Notes: generated by a model from the letters alone, not told the origin. 9,970 nucleotides of DNA from Chloroflexota bacterium (GCA_005889445.1 VBGS01000066.1:1-9970); one strand, 5' to 3'; shown: positions 1 to 7,150, counted from the first letter of the stretch. Numbers and translations are program-made.

Positions 1-870
1 TACCACCTTGCGGTCGTCGTCGACGACCACGTCATGGAGGTCAGCCTCATCATGCGCGGCGAGGAGTGGGTCGCCTCGGTGCCCAAGCATCTTTTGATCT
101 ATCGCGCGTTCGGCTGGCCTGTGCCGCCCATGGCCCACGTGCCCTCAGTCCTCGGACCCGACGGGAAGAAGCTCTCGAAGCGGCACGGCTCGACCGCCCT
201 CGCCGAGTTCAAACGCGGGGGCTACCTGCCGGAGGGCCTCCTGAACTACCTCGCGCTCGTCGGATGGTCGCCAGGGACCGAGGACGAGATCTTCTCGATG
301 GACGACCTCATCCGCGTCTGGAAGATCGAGCAGGTCCAGAGCGCGCCAGGAAAGTGGGACAAGGACCGGCTCGACTACTTCAACGGGGTCTGGATCCGGA
401 GACTATCCGTCGACGAGCTGGTCCGCCGCCTCGAGCCGTTCGTGCCCGCCGAGTGGGATCGCGCTGTACTCAAGAAGGTCGTGCCACACATCCAGGAGCG
501 GATGAAGACGCTGACGGATGCCAAGGACCAGATCGCGTTCCTCTTCACCGACGAGCTCGAGTACGAACCGGCGCTCCTGATCCCCAAGAAGAAAGATCGA
601 GAGTCGACGCTTCGCGCTCTCGCGCGGGCCGCTGAAGTCCTTCGAGCCATCACTCCGTTCACGCACGACCCGATCAAGGTCGCGCTCGAAGGTCTCGCGG
701 AGGAGATCGGCTGGAGCAGGAGCGAGGTCAACGGCGCCGCCATCCGGGTTGCGGTCACGGGACGGACGGTCGGGCCGCCGCTCTACGAATCCCTCGAGCT
801 GCTCGGCAAGGAGCGCGCGCTCACGCGGATCGAAGCTGCGCGCGAAGCGCTCGCGGGAGGTCGCGACTGA
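1..870 (+). CDS. gltX: Glutamyl-tRNA synthetase, C-terminal part (5' end outside window)
   Basis: Class I aminoacyl-tRNA synthetase that charges tRNA-Glu with glutamate in the cytosol. The frame is open from base 1, so the ATG at 34 is internal. About 289 residues are present of a family length near 470-500; the N-terminal Rossmann part with the HIGH motif lies upstream. Visible marks are VMEVSLIMRGEEW and PKHLLIYRAFGW (end of the catalytic domain), the KMSKS-equivalent KLSKRHG at about nt 169-189, then GYLPEGLLNYLALVGWSPG and EIFSMDDLI. The helical anticodon-binding domain ends in TGRTVGPPLYESLELLGKER, typical of bacterial GluRS. The TGA at 868-870 overlaps the next start by one base (TGATG), which suggests translational coupling to the fusion gene. 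Identity is secure; whether it is discriminating or non-discriminating cannot be told here. Confidence 0.97.
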   Translation, partial: YHLAVVVDDHVMEVSLIMRGEEWVASVPKHLLIYRAFGWPVPPMAHVPSVLGPDGKKLSKRHGSTALAEFKRGGYLPEGLLNYLALVGWSPGTEDEIFSMDDLIRVWKIEQVQSAPGKWDKDRLDYFNGVWIRRLSVDELVRRLEPFVPAEWDRAVLKKVVPHIQERMKTLTDAKDQIAFLFTDELEYEPALLIPKKKDRESTLRALARAAEVLRAITPFTHDPIKVALEGLAEEIGWSRSEVNGAAIRVAVTGRTVGPPLYESLELLGKERALTRIEAAREALAGGRD

Positions 871-2840
871 TGGCGCTCGCACGACGCGTCGGTCTCGGTC
901 TCGCGTCGCGCGGCAAGGTATCCGACTGCGTCGGCTGGGCCGAGCGCGCGCGCGCAGCCGGGCTCGAGTCTGTGTGGTTCCACGACAGCTACTTCGAGCG
1001 CGACGCGGTGACGTACGCGAGCGCGGTCGCCTCGCAGGTGAGTGAGATCGGCGTCGGTCTGGGCGCGCTCAACCCGTTCACCCGCCACCCGGTGCTCATC
1101 GCGATGACCGTGAGCGCGCTGGACGAGATGGCGCCGGGCCGCATCCGACTGGGGCTCGGTTCCGCGCTGCCGCTTCGCCTTGGGCAGATGGGCATCCCGT
1201 ACGCGCCCGACGACGCGGCCAGCCGCACCGTGAGCACGATCGAGACCCTCCAAAAGCTGTGGAAGGGCGAGCGCCTGCCACCAGGAAAGGCAGGGCTCCC
1301 GCCGCTGCAGCCGATGTTCGCCCCGGTGCACCGCGTACCTATCTATATCGCGGGCTACCGCTCGCCGATGATGGTCGTCGCCGGCGAGCGGGGCGACGGC
1401 TACATCGCGCGCCCGGCCGAGTCGATCCCCGGCCTGCGCAAGCTCCTGGGGGTGATGGACCGCGCCGCGAAGGCTGCGGGCCGCGATCCGGACGCACTCG
1501 ACGTCGCCGGGTACCTCCTGACGTTCGTCGACGAGACCCGCCGCGACGCGCTGAACCGCGCCAAGCGCGATCCGTTCGTGATCTACATGATGTCGATCCT
1601 CTCGGACGTCACGCTCAAGCGAGCCGGATTCGAGCCGGAGATGCGCGACCGCATCGCGGGCAAGTGGCGGGCCGAGGACTACACGGGCGCCGGCGCGCTC
1701 ATCGCCGACGAGCTTCTCGACGCGTACATCCTCTGCGGGACCCGCCGCGAGGTCGCCGAGCGTGCGCACGCGTACCACGAGGCGGGTATGGATCTGCCGC
1801 TCCTGCAGCCGGTCGTGCAGGAGGAGGCGCAGGTGGCTGCGCTCCTCGAGGCCGCGGTCATCTACGGCAGCGCGGAGGTCGGCTCGGCCGCGCGCGTCGC
1901 GCTCGACGCGCAGCGAAAATCGTTCGGCGACGACGTGCGCGATCGCGTCGGCGGCCTGTGGGAGATCGCGCGTCCGTTCTCGTTCACCGCGTCGACCGTT
2001 CCGGTCGCGGCGGGTGGCGCGCTCGCGGCCCTCGCGGGCTCGTTCGACCCGGGCCTCTTCCTCGCGTCGCTGGTGGGGGCCGTCGCCCTTCACGTCGGCA
2101 CGAACGTGACGAACGAGATCTACGACGTTCGCAAGGGCGTCGACACGATCGTCTCGCCCCGCGCGAGCCACGCGATTGTGAAGGGCCGCATCAGCGATCG
2201 CGCGGCCTACCGCTTCGCGATCGCCGCGTTCAGTGTGGCGTTCGCGATGGGCGTGATCCTGACGTACGCGCGCGGCTGGCCGATCGTCGCGCTCGGGATC
2301 ATCGGTGTGATCGGCGGGTACACCTACACGGCGCCGCCGTTCCAGTACAAGTTCGGACCGGTCGGCATCCCGATCGTCTTCCTCCTCATGGGCCCGCTCA
2401 TGGTGATCGGGAGCTTCTACGCGGTGAGCGGCATGTTCGACGCGCGCGCGGTCGCCGCGAGCATCCCCGTGGGGCTCCTCGTCGCGGCCATCCTGCACGG
2501 GAACGAATGGCGCGACATCAGCGAAGACGCGCGCGCCGGTGCCCGCACCTTCTCGGTCCAGGCCGGCCGCGTCGCCGCGCACTGGCTCTACGTGGCGCTC
2601 GTCGTCGGCGCGTACCTCGCCCTGTCCGCGGGTGTCGTCTTCGGCCTGCTGCCGACGTGGACGCTCCTCGCGATGCTTTCGTTGCCGCTCCTGGTCCGGC
2701 AGATCCGTTCGTCCGAGCTCGGCGCGACGGGTCAGCAGCGCGCGATCGCGATGATCGACCTCGAGACGGCGCAGCTTCACGCGGTGTTCGGCTATCTTCT
2801 CGTCGCGGGTCTCGTCGTCGCCGCCCTTCTCCCCCGCTAG
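870..2840 (+). CDS. Fusion: luciferase-like flavin/F420-dependent oxidoreductase + UbiA-family prenyltransferase
   Basis: Single 656-residue frame holding two enzymes. Residues about 1-335 are a luciferase-like (LLM/MER-type) TIM barrel: GLESVWFHDSYFERD, GVGLGALNPFTRHP, ALDEMAPGRIRLGLGS, VPIYIAGYRSPMM, AGERGDGYI. These enzymes use FMN or coenzyme F420; the substrate is unknown. A linker (about 336-361) leads to a polytopic UbiA/MenA-type domain (362-656, roughly eight to nine membrane segments). Its first Asp motif is NEIYDVRKGVD (N415, D419, D425), followed by YTAPPFQYK (486-494) and the second Asp motif NEWRDISED (D549, D553), so both Mg-diphosphate sites look intact. The family moves a polyprenyl chain onto an aromatic or quinone-precursor acceptor at the membrane. 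Start ATG at 870 has GGGAGG at 855-860. No stop separates the halves; an in-frame GTG at 1935 lacks a ribosome binding site. Inference: the oxidoreductase may act on the prenylated product or its precursor. Confidence 0.93.
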   Translation: MALARRVGLGLASRGKVSDCVGWAERARAAGLESVWFHDSYFERDAVTYASAVASQVSEIGVGLGALNPFTRHPVLIAMTVSALDEMAPGRIRLGLGSALPLRLGQMGIPYAPDDAASRTVSTIETLQKLWKGERLPPGKAGLPPLQPMFAPVHRVPIYIAGYRSPMMVVAGERGDGYIARPAESIPGLRKLLGVMDRAAKAAGRDPDALDVAGYLLTFVDETRRDALNRAKRDPFVIYMMSILSDVTLKRAGFEPEMRDRIAGKWRAEDYTGAGALIADELLDAYILCGTRREVAERAHAYHEAGMDLPLLQPVVQEEAQVAALLEAAVIYGSAEVGSAARVALDAQRKSFGDDVRDRVGGLWEIARPFSFTASTVPVAAGGALAALAGSFDPGLFLASLVGAVALHVGTNVTNEIYDVRKGVDTIVSPRASHAIVKGRISDRAAYRFAIAAFSVAFAMGVILTYARGWPIVALGIIGVIGGYTYTAPPFQYKFGPVGIPIVFLLMGPLMVIGSFYAVSGMFDARAVAASIPVGLLVAAILHGNEWRDISEDARAGARTFSVQAGRVAAHWLYVALVVGAYLALSAGVVFGLLPTWTLLAMLSLPLLVRQIRSSELGATGQQRAIAMIDLETAQLHAVFGYLLVAGLVVAALLPR

Positions 2841-2844
2841 CGAG

Positions 2845-3444
2845 GTGAGGCTGCTCGCGCTGGGTGTCGCAGCGGCCTACGCGGCATTCGGGCTGACCTT
2901 CCGCGGCCCTCGCGATCGGTTCTGGGACCGGATGACCGCGACCGGCCTCGCCCTCGGCGCGCTCGCGCTCGCGACCGAGCGGCAGAGCCGCCGCGTGCGC
3001 TTCGGGCCGGCGACGGTCGCGCTCGGTCTCGCGAGCGCCGCGGGACTCTACGCCGTCTTCCGCGTCGGCGACGGGCTCGCGAGGCAGATCATGCCGAGGG
3101 GCAGAGAGGAGATCGGGACGATCTACGCGCTCCGCTCGCTCCGGCCGAAAGAGGAGCTCGCCGCGCGTCTCGGCCTGGTGATCGGCCCCGCGGAAGAGCT
3201 CTTCTGGCGCGGCTTCGTCCAGCGCCGCGCCGGCTACCTCGCGGCAACTGCGCTCTACGGCGGCGCCCACCTGGTTACCGAGAACGCGACCCTCGTCGGG
3301 GCGGCGACCGTAGCCGGAGCGTACTGGGGACTTCTTCGCGCGATGGGCATGCCGATGGGTGCGCTCATCGTGAGCCACGTCGCCTGGGACATTTGGATCT
3401 TCCTCATCGCGCCGACCGAAGAGGTGATCGCGCCGCCGGTCTAA
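2845..3444 (+). CDS. CPBP-family intramembrane glutamic protease
   Basis: Membrane protein of 199 residues of the CPBP (Abi/CAAX-protease-like) family, which cleaves peptides inside the bilayer. The three family motifs are seen: EExxxR as EELFWRG (E117, E118, R122), the first histidine in LYGGAHLVTEN (H142), and SHVAWDIW (H178, D182). Hydrophobic segments surround them (about 4-19, 31-43, 55-73, 105-116, 131-143, 150-167, 170-190). The GTG start lies four bases after the fusion gene's stop, with only a GAG immediately before it, so translation probably depends on coupling. The position directly after a prenyltransferase gene is notable, but the substrate is unknown. Bacterial relatives act in peptide maturation, bacteriocin immunity or signalling; none of these roles can be assigned here. 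Confidence 0.88.
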   Translation: MRLLALGVAAAYAAFGLTFRGPRDRFWDRMTATGLALGALALATERQSRRVRFGPATVALGLASAAGLYAVFRVGDGLARQIMPRGREEIGTIYALRSLRPKEELAARLGLVIGPAEELFWRGFVQRRAGYLAATALYGGAHLVTENATLVGAATVAGAYWGLLRAMGMPMGALIVSHVAWDIWIFLIAPTEEVIAPPV

Positions 3445-3587
3445 GCCCTTCTGTTGCCCCGCTGCGTTTCGTGAGCGCCCTTGCGCTCGGGGCAGCACTT
3501 GCAGTGCGGATCCGGCCAGACAAGCCAGACCACTAGAGCGAGCCAGCCGGACAAGAGGCCGACGCTGAACGCGAGGTCACTGGTCAT
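3441..3587 (-). CDS. Possible 48-residue membrane microprotein with HCKCC motif
   Basis: Short minus-strand frame with an ATG at 3587-3585 and a TAG at 3443-3441. After the N-terminus MTSDLAFSVGLLSG comes one strongly hydrophobic, Trp-rich segment (about residues 5-24), then WPDPHCKCCPERKG and a basic tail. Three cysteines (C29, C31, C32) next to H28 could bind metal or form disulfides. By hand count 39 of 48 codons end in G or C, which agrees with local coding bias. Against it: no Shine-Dalgarno sequence upstream, only 38 bases to the divergent hydrolase start, and an overlap with the stop codon of the preceding plus-strand gene. I do not recognise a family. It is the only organised content I see in the 3445-3625 gap. 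Confidence 0.38.
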   Translation of the reverse strand: MTSDLAFSVGLLSGWLALVVWLVWPDPHCKCCPERKGAHETQRGNRRA

Positions 3588-3625
3588 GGCCGACACGCAG
3601 GCATCGGGCGTGCCAGCATCGGCGC

Positions 3626-4471
3626 GTGCAGCAGGGGGAGGCTCGCGCGAATGGCATCCGGCTCCACTACCTGAGCGAGGGGGCAGGCGACCTCCTCATT
3701 CTCTTGCACGGCTTTCCCGAGACGAGCCACGCCTGGCGCAAGCAGATCGGGCCGCTCGCCGAGCGATTTCGGGTCGTCGCACCGGACATGCGCGGGTACG
3801 GGGAGAGCGAGAAACCGCCGGGCGTCGCGAGCTACCGTGCCGAGACGCTCGCCGACGACGTCGCGGGCCTCGTGCACGCGTTCGATGCCGAACGCGCTCA
3901 CGTCGCGGGGCACGACTGGGGCGGCGCCGCGGCTTGGTACACGGCGCTGCTGCGTCCCGAGGTGGTCGGCCGCCTCGTGATCCTCAACTCGCCCCATCCC
4001 GCGATCATGGCGAGGGCGCTGCGGTCGAACTGGCGGCAGCTGCTGCGGAGCTGGTACATCTTCGCGTTCCAGATCCCTTGGCTTCCCGAGCAGCTCCTGC
4101 TTCGGAGGGGCGCCCGTGCGGTCGCCGACGCCATGCGCGCGGGCTCACGCCTTCCTGAGACCTTCACCCCGGACGATCTGGACCTATACCGCCGCGCGTT
4201 CCGCCGCCCCGGCGCGGCGACCGCGACGCTCAACTACTACCGGGCCGCGATCCGCGGCGGGCGTCCGGCCTGGTGGACGCGCGTCGTCACCGCGCCGACG
4301 ATGCTCATCTGGGGCCGCGACGACTTCGCGCTTGGCAACGAGCTCACGCTCGGGACGGAACGGTTCGTCAGCGATCTCCGGATCGAGTACCTCCCGGACG
4401 CCGGCCACTTCGTCATGGAGGAGCGCCCCGAGACCGTGAATCGCCTGCTGCTGGAGTTCCTCGCCGGGTGA
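3626..4471 (+). CDS. Alpha/beta hydrolase, epoxide hydrolase / haloacid dehalogenase type
   Basis: Cytosolic enzyme of 281 residues with a complete alpha/beta hydrolase fold. HGFPETSHAW (28-37) carries the HGxP oxyanion motif. The nucleophile elbow is GHDWGG with Asp97, not Ser, which places it with epoxide hydrolases and haloalkane or fluoroacetate dehalogenases that form an alkyl-ester intermediate. The acid is D232 or D233 in LIWGRDDFAL and the base is H261 in DAGHFVMEERP. The cap domain (about 135-215) has FQIPWLPE and NYYRAAIR; Tyr204/205 could be the epoxide-activating tyrosine, which favours epoxide hydrolase over dehalogenase. Natural substrate unknown. The GTG at 3626 is the only sensible start: the conserved ANGIRLHY begins eight residues in and no in-frame start is seen upstream. 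No clear ribosome binding site. Its TGA stop is one base from the convergent hisA stop. Confidence 0.93.
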   Translation: MQQGEARANGIRLHYLSEGAGDLLILLHGFPETSHAWRKQIGPLAERFRVVAPDMRGYGESEKPPGVASYRAETLADDVAGLVHAFDAERAHVAGHDWGGAAAWYTALLRPEVVGRLVILNSPHPAIMARALRSNWRQLLRSWYIFAFQIPWLPEQLLLRRGARAVADAMRAGSRLPETFTPDDLDLYRRAFRRPGAATATLNYYRAAIRGGRPAWWTRVVTAPTMLIWGRDDFALGNELTLGTERFVSDLRIEYLPDAGHFVMEERPETVNRLLLEFLAG

Positions 4472-4472
4472 G

Positions 4473-5092
4473 CTACGTCGTGCCGTCGCGCGCCGCGCGC
4501 ATCGCGTCGCCGAGCGTGAACCGGCCGAGGTAGATCGCGCGACCGACGATCACTCCGCGGAGGCCGCGATGGCGCAGCTTCGCGAGCCTTCGGATGTCGT
4601 CGAGCGAGCCGACACCGCCTGAGTAGATGACGTCGCCGCCGAACGCGCGCGCCACCGCCTCGGTCGACGGCAGATCGAGGCCCTGCAGCGTGCCGTCGAT
4701 CGACACATTCGTGTAGATGACGATGGGCACGCCGGTGACCGCGAGACGCTGCATCAGGTCGACCGCGCGCATGTCGGTCGTCTCTGTCCACCCCGTCGTC
4801 GTCACCATCCCGATGCGCGCGTCGACCGAGACGGCGAGCCCGTCGGCGTGCCGATCGACAAGCCTGCCGATGAGCTCGGGGTCCTCGATGGCTGCCGTGC
4901 CCACCACGATCCGCGAGGCGCCCGCCTCGGCGAACGCCTCCCGACGATGTGCAGCCACTCCGCGCCTTCGGCCACGAGCTTGCGCGCGGCATCGAGCGGC
5001 GACGGCGCGACCTCCTCGACGGTCGCGAAGTCGCCCCGGGTCATGCGGACCGCGCGGCCCTGATAGATGTCGATCGCGGGGTAGACGATCAC
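4473..5092 (-). pseudogene. hisA: Phosphoribosyl-AICAR isomerase HisA, internal deletion with frame change
   Basis: HisA isomerises ProFAR to PRFAR in histidine synthesis, on a (beta/alpha)8 barrel. The GTG start at 5092 gives MIVYPAIDIYQGRAVRMTRG and runs in frame to EWLHIV (residue 50). The protein then resumes one frame over at REAFAEAGASRIVVGTAA (from about 4943), continues through SVDARIG, VIYTNVSIDGTLQG, VIYSGGVGSLDD and GVIVGRAIYLGRFTL, and ends at TAG 4475-4473. The expected stretch holding DLDGA and the N-terminal phosphate-binding VQVGGGIR motif is absent: about 205 residues remain of a usual 240-245, so roughly 3k+1 bases with k near 35-40 are missing at 4940-4946. Catalytic Asp equivalents in AIDIY and SVDAR remain. 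As written it cannot make working HisA. A decayed gene and a local assembly gap are both possible. It starts 9 bases after the exonuclease stop, last in the hisC-exonuclease-hisA run. Confidence 0.9.
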
Positions 5093-5101
5093 GCGCGAAT
5101 G

Positions 5102-6094
5102 TTAGGAGGCGGCAGCGAGCGCCTCGGTCAGGCGGGTGGTCGCCGCCATGAGGCCGTAGCGTTTGGCCGCGCGGTCGAGGCCCGTCGGATCCTTCGGCAT
5201 GCGGGGCAGAGTGCCGTCGGCGCCGGTCACCGGAGCGTCACGGGCCATCCACACCACGCGGCGCGCGGCGGCGAGGTAATCCGCGGACGCGCGGAGCTTG
5301 GCGCGGATCGTCGCCGAGAGATCCGGTGCCGCGAGGATCGCATCGAGCGAGCCGTACTTGGCCACGAGCTGGCTCGCGGTCTTCTCGCCGATGCCGTGTA
5401 CACCCGGCAGCCCGTCGGAGGGATCGCCCCGCAGCACCGCGTAATCGAAATAGCGGTCCCCGGGGATCCCGTATTTCGTGTTGATGTACGCCTCGTCGAC
5501 GGATGCGAGCTCGCTGACGCCACGGAGCGTGTAGAGCACCCGCACATCGGGATCCTTGACCAGGGCGTAGAGATCGCGGTCGCCGGTGACGATCTCGGAC
5601 CGCCCGCCGTTTCGCGTGACGAGCGTCGCGATGACGTCCTCCGCCTCGTACCCCTCGGCCGCGACGGTCGTGATCCCGAAGAGGCCAAGGATCTCGATGA
5701 TGATCCGCATCTGGGGATCGACCGGGTCGGGCGGGTCATCCGGTCCGGCGACGCGGTGCGACTTGTAGCTCGGAAGCGCGGCGACGCGGAACTCGGGACG
5801 CCAGTCCGCGTCGAGCGCGACGAAGAGCCGCGCGGGCCTCCGGTCGGGCACCAGGCGCGAGAGGAAGTTCAGGAAACCGAGCGCGGCGTTGACGACGGTC
5901 CCGTCCGGCGCCTTCCATTCGGGGACCGCGTGATACGCGCGGTACGCGAGGCTCGCCGCGTCGAGGTAGAGCGCGGCGCCTGCTATCGGGACGTCGCCTT
6001 TGCCGCGAACACGCCGTCGAGCGCGGCGATGAAGCGATCGTTCTCGGCGGGCGTGCCGATCGAGGCCCGCAGGCACCGATCGCAACCCGGCCAC
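5102..6094 (-). CDS. Stand-alone 5'-3' exonuclease (Pol I N-domain / FEN-like)
   Basis: Structure-specific 5' nuclease resembling the N-terminal domain of DNA polymerase I, with no polymerase domain; likely removes 5' flaps or RNA primers. Numbering from the GTG at 6094: first metal-site Asp in ALYLDAASLAYRAYHAVP (41-58), ALDADWRPEFR (93-103), SYKSHR (109-114), EGYEAEDVIATL (148-159), VTGDRDLYAL (169-178), LRGDPSDGLPGVHGIG (221-236) with the helix-3-turn-helix GEKTASQLVAKYG. All acidic residues expected for two metals are present. The start is doubtful: GTG 6094, TTG 6085 and GTG 6076 would add about 35 Arg-rich residues overlapping hisC, while the conserved domain begins near 5975. A natural N-terminus would fall at about 5986, where only ATA occurs, overlapping the hisC TAG; that gives 294 residues. 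The catalytic assignment is firm, the N-terminus is not. Confidence 0.9.
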   Translation of the reverse strand: MAGLRSVPAGLDRHARRERSLHRRARRRVRGKGDVPIAGAALYLDAASLAYRAYHAVPEWKAPDGTVVNAALGFLNFLSRLVPDRRPARLFVALDADWRPEFRVAALPSYKSHRVAGPDDPPDPVDPQMRIIIEILGLFGITTVAAEGYEAEDVIATLVTRNGGRSEIVTGDRDLYALVKDPDVRVLYTLRGVSELASVDEAYINTKYGIPGDRYFDYAVLRGDPSDGLPGVHGIGEKTASQLVAKYGSLDAILAAPDLSATIRAKLRASADYLAAARRVVWMARDAPVTGADGTLPRMPKDPTGLDRAAKRYGLMAATTRLTEALAAAS

Positions 6095-7071
6095 ATCGAG
6101 ACGTCGCGGATGAGAACGCTCTGCGCGAGGAACCGCGCGTGGATCTCGGCTGGTGTGCCCTCCCGCAGGCGGAAGAGGATGAAGTTGGTGACCGACGGGA
6201 AGACCTCAATTGTTGGGACCTTCCGCAGCGCCGCGAGCACGCGCGCGCGCTCGCCGGCCGCGAGCTCGAGCCGGTGCGCGACCGCCTTTTCGTCGCGCGC
6301 GACCCGAGCGGCGACGGTGAGCGTCAGGGTGCTCACGTTGTAGGGCAGCGCCGCCGCGGTGAAGAAGCCCATCAATTCAGGACGCACGATGAGCGCTCCG
6401 ACCCGCAATCCGGCCGCCGCCAGGACCTTCGAGAACGTCTTGGAGATGACCATGTTCGGGAACTCGGCGCGCCGGCCGACAAGCGAGGTTCCCGCGAAAT
6501 CGGAATACGCCTCGTCGACCAGCACGAGCGTCTCGGGGTACTGCTCGGCGACTGAGAGGATCACGTCGTCCGCGATCGTGTTGCCGGTCGGGTTATTCGG
6601 GGTCGTGAAGACGACGATCTCGGGACGGACCCTGGCCATCGCCGCGAGCGCGCGGTCCCTGGTCACTTCGTAGGGCAGCCCGACCATTTCGGTCGCGACG
6701 GTCCCGCCGGCTATCTCGGTGAGCCGGCCGTGCATCGAGTAGGTCGGATGGAAGAGCAGCGTCTTGCGGTCGTGGCCGCCGAAGACGAGGAAGACCTGCA
6801 GCAGCAGCTCGTTGCTGCCGTTTCCGAGCATGAGCTCATCCGGCGCCGTGCCCCAGCGCGCGGAGAGCACCTCGCGGAGCTCGTCGCCGCGGCCCGGGTA
6901 GCGGTTGAGGATGATGCCGTCAAGCTCGTCCGCGCTCAAATATCGGGAGACCGGGTTCGGCTCCGGCCACTCGTTGGCGTTGATCCGGACGTCCGCTTTC
7001 AGCATCTGCGTGCGGTACGGCTGGAACTGCGCCAGCTGAGCCCGGGGTCGCGGCAGCTTTCGCTCGGTCAT
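5983..7071 (-). CDS. hisC: Histidinol-phosphate aminotransferase
   Basis: PLP-dependent class I/II aminotransferase that converts imidazole-acetol phosphate and glutamate to histidinol phosphate in the cytosol. With numbering from the upstream TTG at 7077: INANEWPEPNP (32-42) for the substrate side, LGNGSNELL (84-92) binding PLP phosphate, TTPNNPTGN (158-166), LVDEAYSDF (186-194, D188 and Y191 contacting PLP), and ISKTFSKVLAAAGLRVG with Schiff-base Lys217 and R225. The C-terminal FRLREG and CLRASIGTPAENDRF are typical. I prefer the ATG at 7071 (362 residues): it has AGG about ten bases upstream, whereas the TTG at 7077 has only a four-base gap. First gene of the minus-strand run followed by the exonuclease and hisA; its TAG overlaps the region where the exonuclease should start. 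Confidence 0.95.
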   Translation of the reverse strand: MTERKLPRPRAQLAQFQPYRTQMLKADVRINANEWPEPNPVSRYLSADELDGIILNRYPGRGDELREVLSARWGTAPDELMLGNGSNELLLQVFLVFGGHDRKTLLFHPTYSMHGRLTEIAGGTVATEMVGLPYEVTRDRALAAMARVRPEIVVFTTPNNPTGNTIADDVILSVAEQYPETLVLVDEAYSDFAGTSLVGRRAEFPNMVISKTFSKVLAAAGLRVGALIVRPELMGFFTAAALPYNVSTLTLTVAARVARDEKAVAHRLELAAGERARVLAALRKVPTIEVFPSVTNFILFRLREGTPAEIHARFLAQSVLIRDVSMWPGCDRCLRASIGTPAENDRFIAALDGVFAAKATSR

Positions 7072-7093
7072 CGACAACTAGCCTGACATGCAC

Positions 7094-7123
7094 GGGCCGC
7101 CCGCGCTTTCGCGCGTGCGGCCC
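7094..7123. terminator. Strong GC hairpin between the PKD gene and hisC
   Basis: A 13-base arm at 7094-7106 pairs with 7111-7123 around a TTTC loop, with a single mismatch (7101/7116). It lies 28 bases after the stop of the minus-strand PKD gene and 23 bases before the hisC start, both on the same strand. It probably ends transcription of the PKD gene and insulates hisC. There is no T-tract on the minus-strand exit side, so it is not a textbook intrinsic terminator; an RNA 3' stabiliser or leader structure for hisC is the alternative. Confidence 0.5.
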
Positions 7124-7150
7124 GGCGCTGCTTGGGGGAGGTGGAGCGAG

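Noticed and set aside
1880..1960. Missed stop and separate UbiA start at GTG 1935
   Set aside because: No stop in frame and no ribosome binding site before 1935; the linker reads as continuous protein.
783..2780. 665-residue minus-strand open frame opposite the fusion gene
   Set aside because: Arg/Asp/His-rich composition typical of the antisense of a high-GC gene; no domain motifs, and the plus strand has two clear enzyme domains.
1259..2848. 529-residue plus-strand frame inside the fusion gene
   Set aside because: Out-of-frame shadow, Arg-rich, no motifs; fully covered by the recognised gene.
4949..6343. 464-residue plus-strand frame across hisA, the exonuclease and hisC
   Set aside because: Antisense shadow; the opposite strand encodes recognised enzymes throughout.
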